This document shows positions 39,932-47,234 of a stretch of DNA of 64,000 bases, one piece after another. Source of the stretch: Candidatus Aphodovivens excrementavium (lineage in GTDB: Bacteria > Actinomycetota > Coriobacteriia > Coriobacteriales > Eggerthellaceae); the NCBI GenBank assembly GCA_018715935.1, contig DVKR01000040.1, forward strand, positions 22,084 through 86,083. The letters are read 5' to 3'. How positions within the stretch are numbered: position 1 is the first letter of the stretch; every line of letters begins with the position of its first letter. Under the pieces are notes generated by a model that made no database searches, was not told where the DNA came from, and was given only the letters and a program-made list of their open reading frames with translations. The translations under genes and the position numbers were made by a program.

Positions 39932-39948
39932 ATACCCCCTGGGGGTAT
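39932..39948. promoter_or_regulatory. CsoR operator
   Basis: ATACCCCCTGGGGGTAT is a perfect palindrome around a single central T, and matches the G-tract operators (TACCCNNNNGGGTA type) bound by CsoR proteins. It sits 17 bases downstream of the -10 box, 17 bases before the csoR start. Confidence 0.88.
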
Positions 39949-39964
39949 GTTCTATACGCGATTG

Positions 39965-39992
39965 AGTATAGGACGGAGCGTTGCGATGTCAA
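39965..39992 (-). promoter_or_regulatory. csoR-copA promoter
   Basis: On the minus strand TTGACA (39987-39992) and TATACT (39965-39970) are 16 bases apart. This near-consensus promoter should drive csoR and copA. Confidence 0.85.
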
Positions 39993-40166
39993 GTGGTTTT
40001 CTGTTTCTTTTTCGTCGGCTGCGGGCGGTGCCCGACTCGGAAAGAGCGCGATTTCAAAAGGCTCTCCGAGGGCCTGAAATAGCTGCTCGACCGGCTTCCT
40101 TAGGAACTAAAAAATTATTTAAACTCAACTTTAACCTGCGGTTATACACTCAATACCTGGGTGGAT

Positions 40167-40187
40167 AAAAATGTTGCGCAACTTTTT
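40167..40187. promoter_or_regulatory. Palindrome upstream of XRE regulator
   Basis: The perfect ten-base palindrome GTTGCGCAAC (40173-40182) is flanked by A and T runs, which extends the symmetry. It lies about 50-70 bases before the XRE gene and could be its operator; this is inference from position. Confidence 0.4.
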
Positions 40188-40245
40188 ATGATTTGGTTTA
40201 CTATCGTGCACCTTCCATGATACAAGGCACTGTATGCTCAACGCT

Positions 40246-40518
40246 ATGAGCGATCAGATAGAAAAAGAATTCGGGAAGCGCGTACGCACCCTGCGCGAGC
40301 AATCAGGACTCTCCGCGCGTGAATTTGCGTTGATGGTAGGGCGCAGCAAGGCGTATATCATTCAGTTGGAAAACGGGCACCGTAATGTGTCACTCGACAC
40401 CATTGAGCGCATTGCCGCCGGCCTTGATGTGAGCATTTCCGATCTGTTCAAGGGAATGGACACGCACGTTTCCATAGAGGCAAATCAAGGAACCCCCCCC
40501 CCTCGGATAAAACACTAG
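40246..40518 (+). CDS. XRE-family helix-turn-helix regulator
   Basis: This 90-residue protein is one DNA-binding domain (GKRVRTLREQSGLSAREFALMVGRSKAYIIQLENGHRNVSLDTIERIA) with a short tail. It may start at 40246 or at an in-frame ATG at 40234, which has AAGG nearby. Ten cytosines in a row at 40493-40502 lie in the last codons, so slippage there would change or extend the C-terminus. Neighbouring DNA is AT-rich relative to the copper module. Targets unknown. Confidence 0.82.
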   Translation: MSDQIEKEFGKRVRTLREQSGLSAREFALMVGRSKAYIIQLENGHRNVSLDTIERIAAGLDVSISDLFKGMDTHVSIEANQGTPPPRIKH

Positions 40519-40612
40519 CACGCGGATACAAAACAAGCTGCAGCAAAGACATATATTCTTGCGTCGCCTTCGCTTCAGGTGCGACCATTCCTGCTTACAC
40601 ACACTAACAAGA

Positions 40613-40642
40613 AAGGCGAACCGAACTGTTCCGGCTCGCCTT
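40613..40642. terminator. Hairpin terminator
   Basis: AAGGCGAACCG pairs with CCGGCTCGCCTT (one mismatch) and a T-rich tail (TTGTTTG) follows on the plus strand. It separates the XRE gene from the convergent MFS gene. Confidence 0.75.
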
Positions 40643-40721
40643 GTTTGTAGGCAAAGACAGCTTTGCGATATCGCATCACGAACGCCCTTATAATTCCGCC
40701 TCGCTGCGGTTAAGGAAACGC

Positions 40722-41978
40722 TTATCTGAGCTCAGGTTCCATCCGCCCCTCACTGGAGGCTTCTACGGCTGCGCCCTTGCCTCCTTGCAAGACCTCGACA
40801 AGCTTAGGCAAGAAGAATGCAATCATGAAGAAAGCAGCGAGGGGGCAGAGCGCGATAAGGCGGAAGGTCGTCAAGTAGCCGAAGGAGTCGGCCAGAATTC
40901 CACCGACAGACGTACCGAACAGATTGGACAAGTCTTGCATGATGCCAAGCGATGCCACCGTGAGTGCCGTTACCGCCGAAGGGCACTTCGTCACTACAAA
41001 CGCCCTCGTGATGGCCGATATTCCGCCGGCAGAAATACCGCACAAGACCGCTGACACAATCCAAAGGGCATCGTCCATCGAAAAGCCAAGCAAGAGCTGA
41101 GCCGTAAAGCACATCAAAGCAAGGAATATCGCAATGCCCCTAAACCCGAAGCGGTCATACGCATATCCCGCCGCAAACGAACCGATTCCCATCCACCACA
41201 TATAAGTCGTAATGTAGGTACCCGCTTGATCGACCATCCCTTCACTTTGACCATAAAGAATCATAAAGTTATCAATAAACAGCGAGGGAATGCTTATCAG
41301 CGTCATGATAAGCAAAATCGGAACCGACCGAATATTAATAAACATGTTCAACCGCAGAGCACGATGATGTTTTTTAGGAGCTACATCCTCTTTTTTTACA
41401 TGAGGGAAAATAAGGAACAGGCACAAAGCGCCTGGAATGAAGCTGAATATCGCACCCGCGAAACAAGAATACTCAATACCGAACGTCGTTGTTATCCATA
41501 AGGTCAAGCTATTGGTCAGCGAAGAAAGCAGCTTAGTGAACAACACAATCAAGCCGAAAGCACTGCCCAGCGCCTTCTTATCCATTGTTTCTGCGATAAC
41601 GATCATCATCGCGATGTGACCCATGCCGAATGTCAGCCCTTGCATAAATCGCAAGAAGATATAGAGCGGCGCGCTCGCGCACATGCCAAATCCGATGAAC
41701 ACCAGTCCGCGAACCGCATACTGCCCGCCCAAAATCCAGGTCTTATGACGTGCGTGCTCAACTGCGTTACTAAACGGCCCTGAGCCAAGCATCGAAAACA
41801 CCACATAGATAGAGCTGATCAAACCAAAGACGCTCACGCCTAACCCAACCTCATCGCTGAGCAGGTTGACCGGTTGGCGTACCAAGGCATTACCAACACT
41901 GGCAGTTACGGTGATAAACAATGCGAGCCAGAAGTTCCGGTTGCGGAGTACCGTCAGGATGATTGAATTGCTCTTCAT
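40722..41978 (-). CDS. MFS transporter, paralogue 1
   Basis: This 418-residue transporter has 12 predicted helices and no signal peptide. It is closely related along its full length to the product of 43121-44374; both share FMQGLTFGMGHIAM, ETMDKKALG and GISAGGI/GIAAGGI-type segments. AAAGGAT precedes the ATG. It is the third gene of the set MFS, metallo-hydrolase, MFS on the minus strand. The substrate is unknown; pairing with a hydrolase suggests import or export of a compound that is also processed. Confidence 0.87.
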   Translation of the reverse strand: MKSNSIILTVLRNRNFWLALFITVTASVGNALVRQPVNLLSDEVGLGVSVFGLISSIYVVFSMLGSGPFSNAVEHARHKTWILGGQYAVRGLVFIGFGMCASAPLYIFLRFMQGLTFGMGHIAMMIVIAETMDKKALGSAFGLIVLFTKLLSSLTNSLTLWITTTFGIEYSCFAGAIFSFIPGALCLFLIFPHVKKEDVAPKKHHRALRLNMFINIRSVPILLIMTLISIPSLFIDNFMILYGQSEGMVDQAGTYITTYMWWMGIGSFAAGYAYDRFGFRGIAIFLALMCFTAQLLLGFSMDDALWIVSAVLCGISAGGISAITRAFVVTKCPSAVTALTVASLGIMQDLSNLFGTSVGGILADSFGYLTTFRLIALCPLAAFFMIAFFLPKLVEVLQGGKGAAVEASSEGRMEPELR

Positions 41979-42052
41979 AGTGCATCCTTTGTGCCGAGCT
42001 AAAGTCTTTTGTTCGCCCAGCCTCTATTACCTCGCAAGCGCAGCAAACGCTC

Positions 42053-42078
42053 GGCGGCGGTGGAGGGACACCGCCGCC
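42053..42078. other. Stable hairpin between metallo-hydrolase and MFS 1
   Basis: GGCGGCGGTG pairs perfectly with CACCGCCGCC around a six-base loop. There is no U tract, so it may be an RNA stability or processing element rather than a full terminator. Confidence 0.5.
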
Positions 42079-42150
42079 TTGAATGGACTGGAGGGCATAC
42101 CATTCCGCGCCTACTACAGCAAGCCTTCGTATCGAGCTAGCGAGCTCTAC

Positions 42151-43017
42151 CTACTTTTCCTCTTCTTTCTTGATGGCGTCGATGCACCAATCCAAAAACA
42201 TGTTCTCGTAGCGGCGACACGCCTCTCGCCCAATGACATAGGGGTTCGAAACCCCATTGAAAATGTTTCGAACTACCTCAAAGCGCTCCACGCTGTTATC
42301 TACGAAAGGATGAGTTGCTATCTCAACGTCAACTCCCAGTTCGTCACATAGATGGGAAAATGCGCGAGCGGAATCACGATACTGGATTTTGGCTTCAAGA
42401 CCACGCGGCAGGCCCGTACCACCCCAAAGTGCCGCCATATGCTTGCGCCCTTCGTCATACACAGGGACAACAAACGACAGACAACCCGGCGTATGGCCCG
42501 GAGTAGAGGCGACATGGATGGCGGTATCGCCCAGGGTGAAAACGTCGCCTCCTTCTATATTGCCGTCGGCATCAAATTCCATCCAGCCAAAAGGAGAAAA
42601 CTCGTTCCGGTCTTTCGCGAAGTCTTCGTCACGCGCCGACATGTAGACTTTTGCGCCGTACCTCTCCTGCAAATAGCCAGCACATCCATAATGATCGGTA
42701 TGACCATGCGTTACCAAAACCGCCTTGATGTCGTTTCCGGAATACCCCAGATCGCTAAGACCCTGCTCGAGAATTTGCTCGTATCGATCACCGTTAAAGA
42801 GCGAATCGAGCAAGATCACGCCCACAGACGTCTCGATTGCAAAGCAACCAACAAACTGATCGCCGATGTAGGACATATTATCGAAGAAACGAATAGCGGG
42901 TATCACCGGCAGTTCCGGCTTGCCTCCCTTCGGCCTACCATCGTCGCCGTGATGCGGTGGACGATGCATGCGAAGCGGACGCCATCCACTATAGGAAAGT
43001 TCGGAATCAGTAGTCAT
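42151..43017 (-). CDS. Metallo-beta-lactamase-fold hydrolase, subclass B3-like, cytoplasmic
   Basis: This 288-residue enzyme has the binuclear zinc motif HGHTDHYG, a later histidine in STPGHTPG, and a final histidine in ATHPFVDN. This set, including the TDH pair and absence of the B1 cysteine, is the ligand pattern of subclass B3 enzymes. It has no signal peptide, so it works in the cytoplasm and is unlikely to be a resistance enzyme. AAAGGAG precedes the ATG. It lies between two paralogous MFS genes on the same strand. Substrate unknown; lactone or ester hydrolysis is possible. Confidence 0.85.
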   Translation of the reverse strand: MTTDSELSYSGWRPLRMHRPPHHGDDGRPKGGKPELPVIPAIRFFDNMSYIGDQFVGCFAIETSVGVILLDSLFNGDRYEQILEQGLSDLGYSGNDIKAVLVTHGHTDHYGCAGYLQERYGAKVYMSARDEDFAKDRNEFSPFGWMEFDADGNIEGGDVFTLGDTAIHVASTPGHTPGCLSFVVPVYDEGRKHMAALWGGTGLPRGLEAKIQYRDSARAFSHLCDELGVDVEIATHPFVDNSVERFEVVRNIFNGVSNPYVIGREACRRYENMFLDWCIDAIKKEEEK

Positions 43018-43120
43018 TTTGAACTCCTTTATGAGAAGCAGAAGATTGAAAATGGAAATGGGAGCAAATTGTGTAGGTGGCGGACTAAAACATGCCCGCC
43101 ATACTTTTCCTCTGTTCGAT

Positions 43121-44374
43121 TTACTGTTGATCAGATTCCGTCTTAGATTCGGCGGGAATAGCCTGAGCTTCCTTGCCTCCCTGCATAACTTTGATCAAGC
43201 CAGGAAGGAAGAAAATCACCATCACTAAAGCAATCGCAGGGAAGGCAGCAATCACTTGGAACGTGGTCGTGTAGCCAAGAACGTCCGCCAAAACACCGCC
43301 TGCCGCACTACCAACCAAGCTTGCAAGATCTTGCATAACGCCCAGCGTCGCAACAACAAGCGCAGTTACTGTCGAGGGGCATTTCAAAACCGCGAAGCTA
43401 CGAACGATAACAGCGATACCGCCGGCAGCGATGCCGCACAGCACTGCTGACACAATCCAGACAGTAGAGTCAAGCGTGACCCCAATCATTATCTGAGCCA
43501 CAACTGCGCAGATACACAGAACGATAGCGTTCTTTTTGAAGCCCCAGCGGTCGAAAGCGTAACCGGCAAGGAAGGAGCCGATACCCATCCACATCATGTA
43601 GTTGGTAAGGTAGCCTGCAGCCTGACCATCGATACCCGCTTCACGACCAAACAGCACCATGAAGTTGTCGATAAACAGGGAAGGAATGCTTACGAAAGTC
43701 ATGATGAGAACCAGTGGAACAGCGCGCCAGTAGGCAAACGTGTTGAGGCTGAACTTTTTCTTCGGCTTCGCAGCTTCGACCTCGTCACGCTCGGGCATCT
43801 TCAGAAGCAGACACAAAGCAGCAGGAACGAAGCTCAATACCGCGCCAGCATAGTAAGAATATTCAAGACCAAAAGTGGTAGTGATCCACAACGTTATGCT
43901 GGTGGTCACTGCGGACAACAGCTTCGGAATAAGGGTGATCAAGCCAAATGCCGTTCCCAATGCCTTCTTGTCCATGGTTTCTGCAACTACAATGAGCATT
44001 GCGATATGACCCATGCCAAAAGTCAAACCTTGCATGAACTTAAGCACGACGTACATCGGTACCGTAGCACATAAAGCAAACCCGATGAAAACAATGCCTC
44101 GGGCAACGTATTGGGCCGCCAGCACCCAGGTCTTTTTCTTCGCATGGTCAACTGCGTTTCCGAAAGGGCCACGGCCGAGCATGGCGAATACCGTATAGAT
44201 AGAAGTGATAAAGCCAATGGCCGATGCCGTCAGACCAAGGTCATCGCCGAGCAGTGTGACAGGCTGGCGAACGCATGCATTGCCCACATTTGCTGTGATC
44301 ATAATCAGCAACGCGACCCAGAAGTTTCGGTTCGTAAGAACCGTTCCGATAATTGAGTTTGATAACTTAGCCAA
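43121..44374 (-). CDS. MFS transporter, paralogue 2
   Basis: This 417-residue, 12-helix transporter begins with TTG (44372-44374) behind a strong GAGGGGAG site. It is a close paralogue of the product of 40722-41978, which suggests local duplication around the metallo-hydrolase gene. It is the first gene of the set and is divergent from the LytTR/GHKL pair, 244 bases away. Substrate unknown. Confidence 0.87.
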   Translation of the reverse strand: MAKLSNSIIGTVLTNRNFWVALLIMITANVGNACVRQPVTLLGDDLGLTASAIGFITSIYTVFAMLGRGPFGNAVDHAKKKTWVLAAQYVARGIVFIGFALCATVPMYVVLKFMQGLTFGMGHIAMLIVVAETMDKKALGTAFGLITLIPKLLSAVTTSITLWITTTFGLEYSYYAGAVLSFVPAALCLLLKMPERDEVEAAKPKKKFSLNTFAYWRAVPLVLIMTFVSIPSLFIDNFMVLFGREAGIDGQAAGYLTNYMMWMGIGSFLAGYAFDRWGFKKNAIVLCICAVVAQIMIGVTLDSTVWIVSAVLCGIAAGGIAVIVRSFAVLKCPSTVTALVVATLGVMQDLASLVGSAAGGVLADVLGYTTTFQVIAAFPAIALVMVIFFLPGLIKVMQGGKEAQAIPAESKTESDQQ

Positions 44375-44525
44375 TTGAGTCTCCCCTCGATACGATGCTC
44401 CATCCCAGAACCCAAAAACGGGCTCGCTCCTAGATACACGCGCAAGGGCAAGCGCGGCAATATGTCGCGCACGAGATGACGAGAGAGGCCATGAACCGTC
44501 TTTTTCTCCTGCACGAAATGGCGTT

Positions 44526-44554
44526 TTGACTACACGAATAGTTCGTCATATCTG
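44526..44554 (+). promoter_or_regulatory. Promoter of the LytTR/GHKL system
   Basis: TTGACT (44526-44531) and TATCTG (44549-44554) are 17 bases apart, about 65 bases before the LytTR gene start. The region also must hold control sites for the divergent MFS gene. Confidence 0.65.
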
Positions 44555-44618
44555 GTATGTTCATACTGCTGAGGGGAAGAGCAAAACGCGAATTCTAAGG
44601 GATTGCGAGGGGGACGTA

Positions 44619-45332
44619 ATGATTGTTCATGCAGCTATATGCGATGACGAAGCCGCCTTTCGTTCGCAATTGAAGTCTCTTTTAGAGAAACATTCCCTAT
44701 CCCAGGGGTACGAGTGCGTTATTCATGAGTATGCGTCCGGCGAAGACCTTCTTACAAATCTTGATCCACGTACCCAACTCTTGTTCTTGGATGTGGGCAT
44801 GCCAGGCATCACCGGCATTGAAACAGCGCGCAAGATAAACGAGATGCCACAAAACGTTACCACCATCTTCGTAACGTCTATGGTTCAATACGCCATTGAA
44901 GGCTACGACGTACACGCCTTTGCGTTTCTGACAAAACCGATACGGTACTCCCGCTTTTCCGAAGTTGTCTGCAGCGCGCTTGAGCGCCTTTCTCAAACCG
45001 GATCTCGCCGCATCTTGGTAAAACAGGGGCAAGACACCTTCATTGTTCCTACCGCCGATATCTACTACGTTGAATCGTTTGCGCATCGCATGAATGTGTC
45101 TCTGAAAGAGCGCAGTTTTATGACGACATCCTCAATGAAAGATTTCGAGAAAGACCTCGATGGTTGCGGTTTTTTCCGTACTCACCGATGCTATTTAGTT
45201 AACTGCCGCCACGTGACGTCGGTTCACGATCAGCGCGTAGTTTTGGATAACGGAGCCGACATTCCGCTCAGTAAACAACGCCGCCAGGACTTTATGAAGA
45301 CACTTGATCGCCTGATTGGGACATGGTCATGA
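44619..45332 (+). CDS. LytTR-family response regulator
   Basis: This 237-residue protein has a receiver domain (D9-D10, phosphoacceptor D58 in LFLDVGMPG, K106) and a C-terminal LytTR DNA-binding domain (IYYVESFAHRMNVSL, FFRTHRCYLVNCRHVTSV). The ATG at 44619 follows GAGGGGG by five bases. Its stop overlaps the start of the kinase gene as ATGA. LytTR regulators with GHKL kinases commonly respond to peptides or metabolites and control nearby transport genes; here the divergent MFS/hydrolase set is the obvious candidate target (inference). Confidence 0.94.
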   Translation: MIVHAAICDDEAAFRSQLKSLLEKHSLSQGYECVIHEYASGEDLLTNLDPRTQLLFLDVGMPGITGIETARKINEMPQNVTTIFVTSMVQYAIEGYDVHAFAFLTKPIRYSRFSEVVCSALERLSQTGSRRILVKQGQDTFIVPTADIYYVESFAHRMNVSLKERSFMTTSSMKDFEKDLDGCGFFRTHRCYLVNCRHVTSVHDQRVVLDNGADIPLSKQRRQDFMKTLDRLIGTWS

Positions 45333-46645
45333 GCGATTTCGAAATGAGGGCAATCCACGGCCTCATTGAGATTGTCCTTTCAGTGACGCTTTTGAGTTGG
45401 ATTTCTGAAGCACCTCGGCAGAAATGGAGAACAGTTGCAGGATGGGCATCGCTCGCCTTGTTGTTTCCCATGTTTTTACTTGAATCCGGCCCTCTTCTTA
45501 CGCTGCTGCGCTTTGTCTGGCGTGTGCTTTGTTACTTAGGTTTCTTAGCGATAGGGAGACATCTTCCCCTCAATCGCGCCATGGCGATTGCCTCGGTAGC
45601 GGCTACTGCGTTCCTGGCGGCAGACAATATCATGGTTTCTCCCGCCTTTTATTGGCTTCGCGCCGATGTTCCGCCCGTTACACCCTTTCCCCTGCTCAAC
45701 GACTTCCTGGTTAAATGCGTTTTTAAATATGTGATTATTGGTATCGCTTTGCTTATTGTGTTTAAGCTCATTCCGTTTCGATCCATGACTAGACTAACAA
45801 TTGAGCGCTGCGGTGTGATAGTAATCATTCTTGTTGTTGTGGTGTATACCAAAGAAATTGCCTATGAACTGGGAATGAAAGGAATTGACCCCGCTGGCAT
45901 GGATCTAAGCGTGTTCGTGGTGGTGACGAACGCGTTTTTGTTGGCCTTCCTCGTGCTCATGGAGCGAGCTATTTTCTTACGAAGCGAACGCGCTGAAGCC
46001 GCCATGCGTGAAATAGCTTCTGAACTGCGCCTAGCTGCTTTCAGAGAACGTCTCACTGCAGATGAAGAAACGCGGGCGCTACGACACGATCTTAAAAATC
46101 ACATCTTAGCCTTAAGGCAACTTGCAACCGAATCGGGTGATTCCCCCGTTCTTAAGTATCTAGACAGCATGGAAGAAAGCGCACAGGCGGCGCTTCGGCG
46201 CTTTTCAACCGGCTCCGCCTTGCTCGATGGACTGTTATCCCAAAAAGCAAAAGACGCCCAAGATGCCGAGGTTTCCTTTGAGGCAGACCTCTCAGCGCCC
46301 ATCTTAAAAAAGATGAATGAGGCAGATCTTTGCTCCCTGTTCGGGAACTTGCTCGACAACGCCATCGAGGCAACGCGTCAACAGGCCGATAAGCGTCTTC
46401 GCTACGTTCACGTCAGCATGCGCCGTTTTGCTAACCAGCTCACCATTTTTATCGAAAACGGTTTCAGTGGGGAAATACACCGGCGCGACGGGCTTCCTAC
46501 TACCACAAAAAGCGGTTCGACTCATGGATATGGCCTGCGCAATGTTCGCTCGATTGCCCGAAAGTACGGAGGCGAGGTCACTTTTGAGCACGCGAGGACA
46601 GAATTCACTGTCACGGTGCGTTTGGACACCGACTACCTGCAGTGA
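45329..46645 (+). CDS. GHKL-domain sensor histidine kinase
   Basis: This 438-residue kinase has six or seven membrane helices up to about residue 215, a helical linker with the phosphoacceptor motif LRHDLKNHILAL, and a GHKL ATPase domain with GNLLDNAIEA and THGYGLRNVRSIARKYGG. The architecture matches AgrC-like sensors of extracellular ligands. The start at 45329 overlaps the regulator stop (ATGA) with GGGA seven bases before it; an ATG two codons earlier is too close to that site. Confidence 0.93.
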   Translation: MSDFEMRAIHGLIEIVLSVTLLSWISEAPRQKWRTVAGWASLALLFPMFLLESGPLLTLLRFVWRVLCYLGFLAIGRHLPLNRAMAIASVAATAFLAADNIMVSPAFYWLRADVPPVTPFPLLNDFLVKCVFKYVIIGIALLIVFKLIPFRSMTRLTIERCGVIVIILVVVVYTKEIAYELGMKGIDPAGMDLSVFVVVTNAFLLAFLVLMERAIFLRSERAEAAMREIASELRLAAFRERLTADEETRALRHDLKNHILALRQLATESGDSPVLKYLDSMEESAQAALRRFSTGSALLDGLLSQKAKDAQDAEVSFEADLSAPILKKMNEADLCSLFGNLLDNAIEATRQQADKRLRYVHVSMRRFANQLTIFIENGFSGEIHRRDGLPTTTKSGSTHGYGLRNVRSIARKYGGEVTFEHARTEFTVTVRLDTDYLQ

Positions 46646-46806
46646 GCAATGAAACGACGTGCAAGACCGCCCGTGTTCTTCGCTCATGAGTATGTGAATA
46701 CGTCACCTTATTATGGAAGGTCTGCCCCTGCGCGCAGCGCGGCCATCGGCGCAATTTCATGGTAGACGACAACCGTGTTGAAAGGGCTACCCCCTACCCC
46801 AATAAA

Positions 46807-46830
46807 AAAGCGGCTCAGATGAGCCGCTTT
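46807..46830. terminator. Bidirectional terminator
   Basis: AAAGCGGCTCA pairs perfectly with TGAGCCGCTTT around two bases. It lies between the GHKL kinase gene and the convergent zinc-ribbon gene. Confidence 0.85.
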
Positions 46831-46864
46831 ATCCGTTTTCGGGATGCTGTTTGCGCAAGCGTTG

Positions 46865-47014
46865 TTACTTAACCTTGCCGATACGGCAGATGGTGGTGCC
46901 GCAGTCGGGACACTTACCCTTGGTGATGGGCTTGCCGTTTTTGGTAACGCCCTCAACCGGATCGGTCATGACCTTTTTCTCCTTGCACTTTACGCAGTAT
47001 GCTTCGATAGCCAT
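46865..47014 (-). CDS. Small zinc-ribbon protein (DUF5679-like)
   Basis: A 49-residue protein starts MAIEAYCVKCKEKK and has a second pair in GKCPDCGTT, giving four cysteines (C7, C10, C35, C38) for one zinc ion. This matches the short DUF5679 family found in many actinobacteria and Chloroflexi. GGGAGG lies about ten bases before the ATG at 47014. Function unknown. Confidence 0.9.
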   Translation of the reverse strand: MAIEAYCVKCKEKKVMTDPVEGVTKNGKPITKGKCPDCGTTICRIGKVK

Positions 47015-47175
47015 ATGCGCTTAACCTCCCTGTTCTACTGTTGATAACGAATAGCCGCCGTTCCGCTCAAACAGAATAGCAGCGGCGTTCATACTAGCAC
47101 ATACTTACCGTTTAAGATTGGAAAATGCCTGATTAAACGCATATTTGCACTCTATATTCACCGAGCGAAACAAAA

Positions 47176-47202
47176 GGCTCCCCGCAAAAGATGCGAGGAG
47201 CC
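47176..47202 (-). terminator. Terminator after the M28-fold gene
   Basis: On the minus strand GGCTCCTCGC pairs with GCGGGGAGCC and TTTTG follows, 33 bases past the stop at 47235. Confidence 0.85.
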
Positions 47203-47234
47203 CGAGATGTTGTGGGTTGAACCTGAATGTAACA

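Noticed and set aside
39914..40168. Small open frame over the csoR promoter
   Set aside because: It covers the csoR promoter and operator on the opposite strand and has no family-like features.
42151..43017. Beta-lactam resistance gene
   Set aside because: The zinc pattern is B3-like, but there is no signal peptide and the gene lies between two transporters; resistance is not supported by sequence alone.
40722..46645. Integrated mobile element
   Set aside because: Despite its accessory look there is no integrase, transposase or flanking direct repeat.
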